A stretch of 64,000 bases of DNA, from assembly GCF_038024035.1 (NCBI RefSeq), contig NZ_CP150664.1, positions 1,054,001 to 1,118,000 on the forward strand, written 5' to 3'. Shown piece after piece: positions 51,009 through 59,275 of the stretch (position 1 is its first letter; every line of letters starts with the position of its first letter). The DNA comes from Polaribacter pacificus. GTDB lineage: Bacteria; Bacteroidota; Bacteroidia; Flavobacteriales; Flavobacteriaceae. The notes beneath the pieces are model-generated. The model worked only from the letters and a program-made list of their open reading frames with translations, had not been told where the DNA came from and ran no database searches. The translations under genes were made by a program, and so were the position numbers.

Positions 51009-52055
51009 GTGAAAACAATTTGGTACTTGTTGGTCAAAGCATACATTAAACTTGGCTTGTTTTTTTATTCAAAAAAAACTCGAGTGCATGGGAGTGAAAA
51101 CGTACCTAAAAAAGGAGCTGTCCTATTTGCTGTAAACCATCCTAACGGGTTGCTTGACCCACTAGTTGTGGCAACACATTCTCCAAGAATCTCACATTTT
51201 CTAGTGCGGGCTGCTGTTTTTAAAAAACCTCTTGTTAAAAAATTCCTAGCCACATTAAACTTAATGCCCATTTATAGAATTCGAGATGGACGCAATGAGC
51301 TTTCTAAAAATACGGCAGTTTTTAATGAGTGTTTTGAAATTTTAAAAAACAAACAGGCTCTGATGATTTTCCCAGAAGGAAGTCATGACAAAAGAAGAAC
51401 TATTAGACCCATCAGCAAAGGGTTTACAAGAATTGTTTTTGGCGCTTTGGAAAAATACCCAACTCTTAAAATTCAGATAGTACCTGTAGGCCTCACCTAT
51501 CAAAAAGCAGGTGACTACCCAAGTAAAATAGCCTTGCATTTTGGGAAACCGATTCTCGCCAACGACTATTTTAATCAAAAAACACCACTTGATCTTAAAC
51601 AAATCGATTTATTGAAAAAAGCGGTGAGAGGACAACTTAAAAAACTGAGCGTACATATTTCTGCAGATGAAAATTACGAAAAAACGTTACAAACCGCACA
51701 TAAGCATCATGTAGATTTTACACAGGTTCAACTGCTTAACAAAGCTTTAGAAAAAAATACATTTACAGCTTTAAAAAAAGAAAAAAACCTTCTACTTCCT
51801 TTGTATTATTTATTGGCAGCAAATAGCATACTCCCTTTACTAGTGTGGAGAATCATTCGAAAAAAAATTGATGAAATTGAGTTTATTGACACCTTTCGGT
51901 TTGCACTAATGATGACGATATTCCCGATATTCTATTTACTACAAACATCTCTAGTTTGGGTGTTTTGGAGCGCTGAAATAGCCATTTATTATTTGCTTAT
52001 TAGCCTTGTTCTCGGTTTAATCTATACCAAAACAGCTCCTACTCCAGCAGAATAG
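51009..52055 (+). CDS. PlsC-type 1-acylglycerol-3-phosphate O-acyltransferase
   Basis: A 348 aa membrane-associated acyltransferase starting at GTG. The acyltransferase motifs are NHPNGLLDPLVV (a variant of NHxxxxD with Asn-His and Asp), FPEGSHDKRRTIRPISKGFT and IVPVGLTYQ. Two or three C-terminal helices (LLPLYYLLAANSILPLLVW; LMMTIFPIFYLLQTSLVWVF) anchor it. It probably acylates lysophosphatidate or a related lipid in phospholipid synthesis. It is only 12 nt downstream of the fnr-like gene, so it may share that transcript. The end overlaps the convergent GH3 gene by 17 bases. Confidence 0.88.
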   Translation: MKTIWYLLVKAYIKLGLFFYSKKTRVHGSENVPKKGAVLFAVNHPNGLLDPLVVATHSPRISHFLVRAAVFKKPLVKKFLATLNLMPIYRIRDGRNELSKNTAVFNECFEILKNKQALMIFPEGSHDKRRTIRPISKGFTRIVFGALEKYPTLKIQIVPVGLTYQKAGDYPSKIALHFGKPILANDYFNQKTPLDLKQIDLLKKAVRGQLKKLSVHISADENYEKTLQTAHKHHVDFTQVQLLNKALEKNTFTALKKEKNLLLPLYYLLAANSILPLLVWRIIRKKIDEIEFIDTFRFALMMTIFPIFYLLQTSLVWVFWSAEIAIYYLLISLVLGLIYTKTAPTPAE

Positions 52056-54957
52056 CATCTTGAATCAATTGCTGAATTTTAGTTCGGATATCATTAACGA
52101 TAAGACCTCTATTATCAGCATTTGGATACACTCTGTTTGATAAAAAAACATAGACTATTTGACTTTCGGGATCAGCCCAAGTAAAGGTACCGGTAAAACC
52201 ACTATGCCCAAAACTTTGATCAGAAACACAACCACAGGTAGCCTCAACTTCAGGATCTAATTGCGGCTTGTCAAAACCCAAGCCTCTTCTAACTTTTTGA
52301 TCGGCAAAATACCGTTTATTAAAGATGTCAATGGTGCTGGTTTTAAGATAGCGTTTACCTCCATAGAAGCCTTTTTGCAAATACATTTGCATAATCTTAG
52401 CAATATCATTAGCATTGGCAAAAACTCCTGCATGACCTCCTACACCACCCTCCATGGCCGCACCCATATCATGCACATATCCATGCAACAATTGATGTCT
52501 ATAATAGGTATCATTCTCCGTTGGAATTATATCAGAATCTGGATACTTTTCTAAGGGCAAATACGAGGTTCTATCTGCTCCAAGAGAGCTGTATAAATTA
52601 TCTTGTACTAAGACATTTAAAGGAGTTTTATAAACATCCTCTAAAGTTTCTTTTAAAATATAATAGCCCAAATCACTGTATTTGTATCCTGGTTTTTCTC
52701 GTTGTTCAGCATTTTTTATATACTGAATTATAGAATCTTTATAGGTATTTCTTAAGTACAAGTTCTTTGCAACTTGTATCCCATAACTCCTAGTCTTAGC
52801 AGGCTGATAATAATCCGTTAAATTTTTACCAGAAATACTGTCTTGGGTATATTTATAAAACGGAATCCAAGCTTTTAATCGGCCCGTATGCGAAAGCATC
52901 TGCTTTAAAGTAACTGTATCTTTATTAGTACTATCAAAGGCTGCATTTAAATGTTTAAGATCGGTATCTAAAGACATTTCTCCTTCCTCTACAGCACGCA
53001 TTACCAAAGGAAGCGTAGCTACTATTTTTGTTAAAGAAGCAATATCATACACATCAGAATCTACAACTTTCTGCAAGGTATCTGCAGTGTGATAACCAAA
53101 ACTCTTTTGGTAAATAACCTTACCTGCTCTAGCAACAAGAATTTGCATGCCCGGAGCCATCTTTTTTGTCAAAACCTCGTTGGCGATGGAATCAATTTTT
53201 TCTAATTTACTACTTGACATTTTTACTTCTTCTGGAATCCCATAAGAAAGCCTGCTTAAACTATTGGTTTGGATTCCATACCCCTCCTTAAAGATCTTAT
53301 GGATACTTACAGGCAATTTCCCTTTGATTGCTTTTGCTCCAAACAATTGTTGAGCCGTGATTTCTTGTGCAATAGCACTATTTTGATAGCCAACAACCAA
53401 ACCTTCAATATTTGTAAACGATTTTAAATCTAGCAAACTATATGGATTGGCAAAAACTGTAAAAATCACTTTTTTGTTTCTCGCAATCTCTTGCAATTTT
53501 ACCAAGTCTTGATTCTTCATTTTATAAGACTTCCAAGGGTTTTCATTAGAACTATGATAACCGATAATCACCAAAGTATAGGGCTCTAATTTCTGGATTA
53601 ACTTTGCCAAATTAGCTTCATTAATCACGTCTACTTTGGTATACTTTTTTAAAGTTGTTACAAAAGGAGTTTCATCTTCTGTTCCTATTTTTACATAGGC
53701 AATTTTTTGTTTCTCTAAACGCTGAATAGGCACAATTCCTCCCTCGTTTTTAAGGACAGTGGTCGATGCTTCAACGAGTTTTCTGTGCAGAACCAAATCT
53801 GTCTTAGAATTTAAATCCTCATGCAAACCTTCTAACGAAATTGGCTTCCACTGTGCCAAACCTGCCCAATATTTAGCTTGTAAAATTTTGCGAACAGAAC
53901 GTTCTATGCGCTCTATGCTAATAGTCTTATTTTCTATAGCTTTTAAAAACAAAGCCATGGTTGCCGGAACATCTTGCGGTATCAAAAGCATATCATTACC
54001 CGCCAAGATAGCAGCCAAATCAATCTCAGAAGAACTTGAATAATCAGCAGCAGCTTTCATATTTAAACCATCAGTAATGATAAGTCCTTCAAAGCCCATT
54101 TGCTCAATTAATAAATCATTGACAATTTTCTTAGAAAGCGATGAAGGCAATTTTTCATTCGATTCTAATTTTGGAATACTCAAATGCGCAGTCATCACAC
54201 TGGCCAAACCAGCGCTGATTAATTTTTTATATGGATACAACTCTAAACTATCCAATCGAGCCATATCAAAATTGATTACTGGCAAGGTATGATGTGAGTC
54301 TGTAGCTGTATCACCATGTCCAGGAAAATGTTTGGCATTGGCCAAAACACCTTGAGCTTGCATTCCTTTTACAAAAGCCAAAGACTTTTGAGTAACATTA
54401 AATTTACTTTCACCAAAAGAGCGATTACCTATAATTGGATTCGCTGGATTGGTATTTATATCGACTACGGGCGCAAAATTAATATGGATCCCCAAGCGTT
54501 TGCAATGCTTTCCTATCTGCTCTCCAAATCGCTCCAACAATTCATTGTCTTGAACGGCTCCCAGTGTCATGTTCCAAGGATAGCGAAAGGCATTTTTTAA
54601 ACGCATGTCCAAACCCCATTCACCATCAAAGCCAATTAACAAAGGTACTTTTGATATCGACTGATATCGATTGGTCAGCACAGCTTGTTTTTCTGGAGTT
54701 CCTTGCATGAAAATTAAATTCCCTACATGGTAGGTGTTAATCATTTCTTCGATAGTCTTCTGATGTGCTTCGTCTTTATTTGAATAAGCTTGCACCATAA
54801 ACAATTGCCCTATTTTCTCTTGGACACTCATGTTTTTTAGGATGCTGTCTACCCAGACAGTTTGCGCGAGACTATCTATGGTTTTTAATGGATTGTTGTT
54901 TTGTGACTGCATTGACAATGAACACAAAACAACACAGAATGCGATAAATTTTTTCAT
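52039..54957 (-). CDS. GH3 glycosidase fused to a serine beta-lactamase-like domain
   Basis: A 972 aa exported protein (signal peptide ending SMQSQ). Residues ~30-380 are a GH3 domain of the beta-N-acetylhexosaminidase type: KHFPGHGDTATDSHHTLP carries the catalytic His-Asp dyad and ITDGLNMKAA the nucleophile Asp. Residues ~390-570 are a GH3 C-terminal-like linker domain. Residues ~590-960 are a serine beta-lactamase/esterase domain with ASLTKIVATLP (SxxK), YSDLGYYIL (YxN-like) and FGHSGFTGT. This combination is known in Bacteroidota and points to cell-wall or muropeptide turnover (GlcNAc removal plus peptide or ester cleavage). It is 6 nt downstream of the 161 aa gene. Confidence 0.93.
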   Translation of the reverse strand: MKKFIAFCVVLCSLSMQSQNNNPLKTIDSLAQTVWVDSILKNMSVQEKIGQLFMVQAYSNKDEAHQKTIEEMINTYHVGNLIFMQGTPEKQAVLTNRYQSISKVPLLIGFDGEWGLDMRLKNAFRYPWNMTLGAVQDNELLERFGEQIGKHCKRLGIHINFAPVVDINTNPANPIIGNRSFGESKFNVTQKSLAFVKGMQAQGVLANAKHFPGHGDTATDSHHTLPVINFDMARLDSLELYPYKKLISAGLASVMTAHLSIPKLESNEKLPSSLSKKIVNDLLIEQMGFEGLIITDGLNMKAAADYSSSSEIDLAAILAGNDMLLIPQDVPATMALFLKAIENKTISIERIERSVRKILQAKYWAGLAQWKPISLEGLHEDLNSKTDLVLHRKLVEASTTVLKNEGGIVPIQRLEKQKIAYVKIGTEDETPFVTTLKKYTKVDVINEANLAKLIQKLEPYTLVIIGYHSSNENPWKSYKMKNQDLVKLQEIARNKKVIFTVFANPYSLLDLKSFTNIEGLVVGYQNSAIAQEITAQQLFGAKAIKGKLPVSIHKIFKEGYGIQTNSLSRLSYGIPEEVKMSSSKLEKIDSIANEVLTKKMAPGMQILVARAGKVIYQKSFGYHTADTLQKVVDSDVYDIASLTKIVATLPLVMRAVEEGEMSLDTDLKHLNAAFDSTNKDTVTLKQMLSHTGRLKAWIPFYKYTQDSISGKNLTDYYQPAKTRSYGIQVAKNLYLRNTYKDSIIQYIKNAEQREKPGYKYSDLGYYILKETLEDVYKTPLNVLVQDNLYSSLGADRTSYLPLEKYPDSDIIPTENDTYYRHQLLHGYVHDMGAAMEGGVGGHAGVFANANDIAKIMQMYLQKGFYGGKRYLKTSTIDIFNKRYFADQKVRRGLGFDKPQLDPEVEATCGCVSDQSFGHSGFTGTFTWADPESQIVYVFLSNRVYPNADNRGLIVNDIRTKIQQLIQDAILLE

Positions 54958-54963
54958 ATTTTT

Positions 54964-55449
54964 TTACACTAAAAATCGTTGATGCCAACTTAAATTCGCG
55001 GGAACTTCCCAGCCTGTTTCTACTTCTTCTTTGGTTTGCACCATATTGTTAAAAACAATGGTATCGGCAGTAATTTTACCTGCTTTAATCTGTTGTTGAA
55101 ATTCACTCAATTTCAATACCGAAATTGCTTCACCTTCTTTAAAAGAAATATTGAGCTTATTCATTAAATCTACCTGTAGTTCATTTTCTAACTGTTTTAC
55201 AAACCGCACAGAGGCGTCTATAGAACAACCAGAAACATTGTTAAACCCCTCATCTACAGCCAAGATTAAAAACTGATTGTACTTTATAGTAAAAGAACCT
55301 TTTAAATTATCTCCGTGACGTGTCCACTGCTCTATAAAATCTTTTGCACCGTTAGAAATCAACGCTACTTCTTGCGCTGTAAATGGTCGTTCAGATTGAT
55401 ACATCCAAACTCTAGAATTGGGTGGTAAATTTCGGTATTCTGTAAACAT
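54964..55449 (-). CDS. Conserved Bacteroidota protein, 161 aa, unknown function
   Basis: The sequence (MFTEYRNLPPNSRVWMYQSE, TRHGDNLKGSFTIKYNQFLI, DASVRFVKQLENELQVDLMN) belongs to a family found throughout Flavobacteriia and often labelled ABC transporter ATPase. No Walker A, Walker B or ABC signature is present, so that label is not supported. No signal peptide or membrane helix is seen, so it is likely cytosolic. It lies between the exonuclease and the GH3 gene, with short gaps of 30 and 6 nt. Confidence 0.8.
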   Translation of the reverse strand: MFTEYRNLPPNSRVWMYQSERPFTAQEVALISNGAKDFIEQWTRHGDNLKGSFTIKYNQFLILAVDEGFNNVSGCSIDASVRFVKQLENELQVDLMNKLNISFKEGEAISVLKLSEFQQQIKAGKITADTIVFNNMVQTKEEVETGWEVPANLSWHQRFLV

Positions 55450-55479
55450 AATGCTCTTTTTATAATACTAATATAAGAA

Positions 55480-56307
55480 TTATCTTAAATTAAATTTTTG
55501 TTGAAGGGCTTGAAGTTTTTCAACATCTGTCAAGACTTTTTTGCCTTTTGTCATGCGCTCTTTGATCCCTTTTAATACTTTTTTGGTATACAGCGGAAAA
55601 TCTGCATTCTGAATCCAAGCGTGATAACCAGGATTCTCAAGGAATACCTCTTCTACGGTTCTACCTTTGTATTTTCCAAAAGAAAATATCTCTTGTTTTT
55701 GCTCGTTAAATAATATAAAACCTGCGAAATCAGCTCTTTGACCATGGGTTGAAAACTCACTTAAGGCTTCTACAGTATTTTCTATATCGTCGTATTTCTC
55801 AATTTGAGCAAGTAAGATTTCATAAGTTGCATTGGTGTCTGCTTCTGCACCATGAGCTCCTTCTAATTCTTTTCCGCAATAAAATTGGTATCCTGCACTA
55901 AGAGTTCGCTGTTCTTTTTTGTGATAAATAACTTGCACATCAACGGCTTTTCTATTATCCATATCAAAGTCAATACCGGCACGCATTAACTCTTCTGCCA
56001 ACAATGGAATATCAAAACGGTTGGAGTTAAAACCCGCTAAATCTGCATCTCCAATAAGCTCTTTTATCTGTGCTGCCAACTCTTTAAAAGTGGGTTCAGT
56101 AACCACTCTTTCATTGGTAATTCCATGGATATCAGAAGCTTCCTTTGGAATCTCTATTTCTGGATTGACCAACCAAGTTTTGCTTTCTTTGTTTCCGTTT
56201 GGAAACACTTTTAAAATTGAAATTTCAACAATTTTATCGGTTGCTATATTGACTCCTGTTGTCTCTAAATCGAAAAATACGATTGGTTTTTTTAACGCTA
56301 ATCCCAT
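55480..56307 (-). CDS. DnaQ-type 3'-5' exonuclease
   Basis: A 275 aa DEDD-family exonuclease. ExoI motif FFDLETTGVNIATDKIVEIS (D-x-E), ExoII GFNSNRFDIPLLAEELM (Asp) and ExoIII GAHGAEADTNATYEIL (His-x4-Asp) complete the four acidic residues. The C-terminal ~90 residues (FSFGKYKGRTVEEVFLENPG, YHAWIQNADFPLYTKKVLKG) form an extra small domain seen in Bacteroidota exonucleases that resemble polymerase III epsilon but stand alone. Role in proofreading or repair is not settled. A palindrome (ATACTT-TTAC-AAGTAT, 56319-56334) lies just upstream of its start. Confidence 0.92.
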   Translation of the reverse strand: MGLALKKPIVFFDLETTGVNIATDKIVEISILKVFPNGNKESKTWLVNPEIEIPKEASDIHGITNERVVTEPTFKELAAQIKELIGDADLAGFNSNRFDIPLLAEELMRAGIDFDMDNRKAVDVQVIYHKKEQRTLSAGYQFYCGKELEGAHGAEADTNATYEILLAQIEKYDDIENTVEALSEFSTHGQRADFAGFILFNEQKQEIFSFGKYKGRTVEEVFLENPGYHAWIQNADFPLYTKKVLKGIKERMTKGKKVLTDVEKLQALQQKFNLR

Positions 56308-56409
56308 GTTTTTGTGCTATACTTTTACAAGTATAAAGATAGGTAAAAAGGGACGCTTCTCCTATTCATTTATTGTTAAATACACTAAGTATATTTTAAA
56401 AAACAAAGA

Positions 56410-56964
56410 CTAGGATTCTAAAAACAAAATTTGATCCAAAGAAACATCATGCGGCTCAATTGGCACTTTAGCGACTTTTTGAAAAGGATAAAAAATTCCT
56501 ACTTTAAATGCATTTGGATGTTGTTCCAAGAAAGTATCGTAATAACCACCACCATAACCTAAGCGATAGTTGTTTTCATCAAAGGCCAAACCCGGGACAA
56601 TAATCAAATCATAAGTTCCTGTATATTCTGATGAATTTGCTGGATGACTGGTTCCAAACACCCCCTGTTCTACCTCGTCTAACGAGTGCAAAACCAAGTT
56701 TAATAACTGTCTCTTTGGTAGGGTTTTAGGCGTAATCACTTTAACATTTGCAGCTAGTAAATTTTGTAAAAGCGGCCTAATATCAATCTCTTTACCCATA
56801 GGCAAATAAGCATGAATAACCCCAGCATTTTTAGCCTTGATAATTGCCTCTAATTGCTTGCAAATTTCTAAATCATATTTTTTTTTAAAGCTAGATTTGT
56901 TTCTTGCCCGTGCTTTATACATGGCCGCCCGAAGGGCTTTTTTCTCTTCTACAATTGGATTCAT
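56410..56964 (-). CDS. 5-formyltetrahydrofolate cyclo-ligase
   Basis: A 184 aa cytosolic enzyme converting 5-formyl-THF to 5,10-methenyl-THF with ATP. The N-terminal basic helix (EKKALRAAMYKARARNKSS) and the signature LIIVPGLAFDENNYRLGYGG followed by GYYDTFLEQ identify it. Length matches the family. It has a perfect promoter box 20 nt upstream and is divergent from the XdhC-like gene. Confidence 0.95.
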   Translation of the reverse strand: MNPIVEEKKALRAAMYKARARNKSSFKKKYDLEICKQLEAIIKAKNAGVIHAYLPMGKEIDIRPLLQNLLAANVKVITPKTLPKRQLLNLVLHSLDEVEQGVFGTSHPANSSEYTGTYDLIIVPGLAFDENNYRLGYGGGYYDTFLEQHPNAFKVGIFYPFQKVAKVPIEPHDVSLDQILFLES

Positions 56965-56984
56965 CTATTAAACAACTTGATACT

Positions 56985-56992
56985 CAAAGATA
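56985..56992 (-). promoter_or_regulatory. -7 promoter box of the cyclo-ligase gene
   Basis: On the minus strand it reads TATCTTTG, a perfect TAnnTTTG, 20 nt before the ATG. Confidence 0.65.
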
Positions 56993-57060
56993 GGAAAATT
57001 AACAACAGACTCATTTCTATCTATGCATTTTTGTATCTTGGTCTCAAACAAATTCAAAGG

Positions 57061-58011
57061 ATGAAATTTTGGGAAGAACTCTTAGTGCAGCTGCAAACAA
57101 ATGACCGTGTTTACCTACTAACCGTTATCCAAAACCAAGGAAGTTCTCCCGGGAGAAAAGGCTTTAAAATGCTCATTAGCAGCAGTGGTTACATCTACGG
57201 CTCTATTGGAGGTGGCGTTATGGAATATGAACTGGTAGAAGAGCTAAAAGAGCACTTACAACAAACCACCACAAGTATCTTTAGCAGAAGACTCATACAT
57301 CAAGGTCGAGGCACTTTTGGCTCTGGAATGATCTGCTCTGGCGAGCAGACAGTCATTGCACACCCTTTAGACAAAAGCCATCTAAGTTGGGTGCAGACGA
57401 TCCTAGACAGCCTTAAGAAGAACAAACCTAAAACCATCTTACTAAGCCCTACACATATTGGCTTTTCGGAGACTGAAATACCATCACAGTATTCTAGTCA
57501 GTGGCAAGATGACACAAATTGGCAATTTAAAGAGCAAATAGGTTTTCAGAACACCTTATATATAATTGGCGGTGGTCACGTGGGACTAGCCGTCTCTGAA
57601 CTATTTCAAAAATTAAATTTCCATATAGTCGTTTTTGACAATCGAGACCAACTAAACACCTTAGAGCAAAACAGATATGCCCAGCACAAAGAAGTGATTG
57701 ATTATGCAAGCGTTTCTGAGTATCTAAAAGAAGGAAATGATCGCTATGTGGTCATCATGACCAACAAATACACCGATGATAAATTGGTCCTTAGTAAATT
57801 ACTCAGAAAACAATTTAAATTCATCGGTGTACTTGGCAGTGTCGCAAAGTTAAAAACCATGTGGGAAGTTTTACAAAACGAAGGCTTTACAAAAACCGAA
57901 CTAGCTAAAGTTAGCGCCCCAATTGGAATCGCTATTAAAAGTCAAACTCCAGAAGAAATAGCGGTGAGTATTGCGGCACAGATTATTCAAATTAAGAATG
58001 CTAATTTGTAG
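57061..58011 (+). CDS. XdhC/CoxI family protein
   Basis: A 316 aa protein of the XdhC family, which handles molybdenum cofactor for xanthine dehydrogenase-type enzymes. The XdhC-CoxI N-terminal domain is shown by SSPGRKGFKMLIS and YGSIGGGVMEYELVEE, with a Cys in MICSGEQTVI. A C-terminal Rossmann domain follows, with LYIIGGGHVGLAVSELFQKL and GVLGSVAKLKTMWEVL. The frame opens at 56977, but the ATG at 57061 gives the family start MKFWEELLVQLQTNDR. A near-consensus box TATCTTGG at 57034-57041 lies 19 nt before that ATG. No molybdenum hydroxylase gene is in the window, so the target is unknown. Confidence 0.9.
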   Translation: MKFWEELLVQLQTNDRVYLLTVIQNQGSSPGRKGFKMLISSSGYIYGSIGGGVMEYELVEELKEHLQQTTTSIFSRRLIHQGRGTFGSGMICSGEQTVIAHPLDKSHLSWVQTILDSLKKNKPKTILLSPTHIGFSETEIPSQYSSQWQDDTNWQFKEQIGFQNTLYIIGGGHVGLAVSELFQKLNFHIVVFDNRDQLNTLEQNRYAQHKEVIDYASVSEYLKEGNDRYVVIMTNKYTDDKLVLSKLLRKQFKFIGVLGSVAKLKTMWEVLQNEGFTKTELAKVSAPIGIAIKSQTPEEIAVSIAAQIIQIKNANL

Positions 58012-58012
58012 C

Positions 58013-58636
58013 TTACTCTCCACATTGTTTTAATACTTCTAAAGCTCTTTCTATACCTCCTTGCGGATGAAATTTACCAGCTGGTTTTTCTTTTTTAAAC
58101 AACTCTACAGCTCTTTTAACATCCTTACAGTAAGGCTCTAAAGACTGACCAAAAAATTGAGCTGCTCCCATATCCCATTCTGCTTTCGCTAAAACAACTC
58201 TTGGGTTATTTGGTGCAATGCTCAGCGCTCTTGCGTACAACTGTGCATTTTCTCCAGACAAGGTCATCCCATATTTCTGACCATCAAAAGCAATATATGC
58301 TGTATTGAGCATGGCTTGAGTAATCAACAACTCTGGGTTGTTTTCTGAGATCATTGTTGCCGCGTCTAAAAACTCTTGCGCCTTGGTTAATTTTGCAGTT
58401 AACAAGGTTTCATCTTTAATTGAAAATCCTTCAATAATAAGTATGGTAGCTGCATAATACGGAGGCAGCCAATTGTCTTTTTCGGCAGTGGCAATACGTT
58501 CAAATAATTGAGCCGCCTCAGTTGTTTTCTGTGTTTGCCAAAGCTCAAAGGCTTTACCCATCCCTTTTTCATAAGCTGATTGACCAAAATTGTTTGCAGT
58601 GATAAATAACAGGCAAATAAGTAGTATTTTTTTCAT
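58013..58636 (-). CDS. Exported TPR-like protein
   Basis: A 207 aa protein with a signal peptide (MKKILLICLLFITANNFGQS) and helical tetratricopeptide-like repeats (AFELWQTQKTTEAAQLFERI; AQLYARALSIAPNNPRVVLA). A cysteine pair lies near the end (YCKDV and KQCGE). No catalytic motif was seen. It is the third gene of a minus-strand group TonB receptor, DUF2141, TPR, separated from DUF2141 by 117 nt. It may be a periplasmic partner, which is inference. Confidence 0.82.
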   Translation of the reverse strand: MKKILLICLLFITANNFGQSAYEKGMGKAFELWQTQKTTEAAQLFERIATAEKDNWLPPYYAATILIIEGFSIKDETLLTAKLTKAQEFLDAATMISENNPELLITQAMLNTAYIAFDGQKYGMTLSGENAQLYARALSIAPNNPRVVLAKAEWDMGAAQFFGQSLEPYCKDVKRAVELFKKEKPAGKFHPQGGIERALEVLKQCGE

Positions 58637-58753
58637 GATGATTGGTTTTATTTTAAATAGATTTTTTGTGATATACGGATTATGTTTAAGCGTGTTTGGT
58701 GTGCAGGCCTTGTAAAAAGACTTGCTTATAATTAACTTTAGCGTTTGGGGTTT

Positions 58754-59176
58754 TTATTGAACGATTACAGGAATTTTGATGTCTTTATCAACAACAAATT
58801 TTGCTTTTTTAAACCTCGGCGGCCCCATAAAACCTGTTGCTTTATTAGAACATCCAATTGGCTCTTTGGGGATGCCTAAAAAATTAGTATCTAGTTTTTT
58901 ATTGTCATTGGCATCGTGAAAGACAGAGACGGCATAAACCCCATAATTAATATCTTTAAAAACTGCTGAAGCCTTTCCATCTTCAATTTTAACGATGGTG
59001 CCTTTCATTTCTTTTTTAAGAAAGTTAGCTTCCTTATCATAGAGTGCTATATACACCTTACCAGTATCAGATTTCATCCCCGAAACAGTTACAGTAATAT
59101 TTGCTGTGCTGTTTTGAGCCTGTAAATTACTTAGACTTACAAAGGCTAAAAAAATATAGATGTAAATTTTATTCAT
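58754..59176 (-). CDS. DUF2141 domain protein
   Basis: A 140 aa exported protein with a signal peptide (LAFVSLSNLQAQ) and a DUF2141 beta-sandwich: VTVSGMKSDTGKVYIALYDK, YGVYAVSVFHDANDNKKLD and LGIPKEPIGCSNKATGFMGP. The domain often sits next to TonB-dependent receptors in Bacteroidota; its function is unknown. A near-consensus promoter box (GATATTTG on the minus strand, 59199-59206) lies 22 nt upstream of its start. Confidence 0.9.
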   Translation of the reverse strand: MNKIYIYIFLAFVSLSNLQAQNSTANITVTVSGMKSDTGKVYIALYDKEANFLKKEMKGTIVKIEDGKASAVFKDINYGVYAVSVFHDANDNKKLDTNFLGIPKEPIGCSNKATGFMGPPRFKKAKFVVDKDIKIPVIVQ

Positions 59177-59275
59177 GATGCATTGTTTAATGTTAGGTCA
59201 AATATCCAATGATTTTTTTAAAGTGCTAAAGGTAACTAACCGAATTGTTGTTTTTTATAGCCCAACTGTCATTTT

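Noticed and set aside
56977..57060. Longer XdhC-like protein starting at 56977
   Set aside because: The extra 28 residues are not part of the family and overlap the control region of the divergent cyclo-ligase gene; the ATG at 57061 gives the expected N-terminus.
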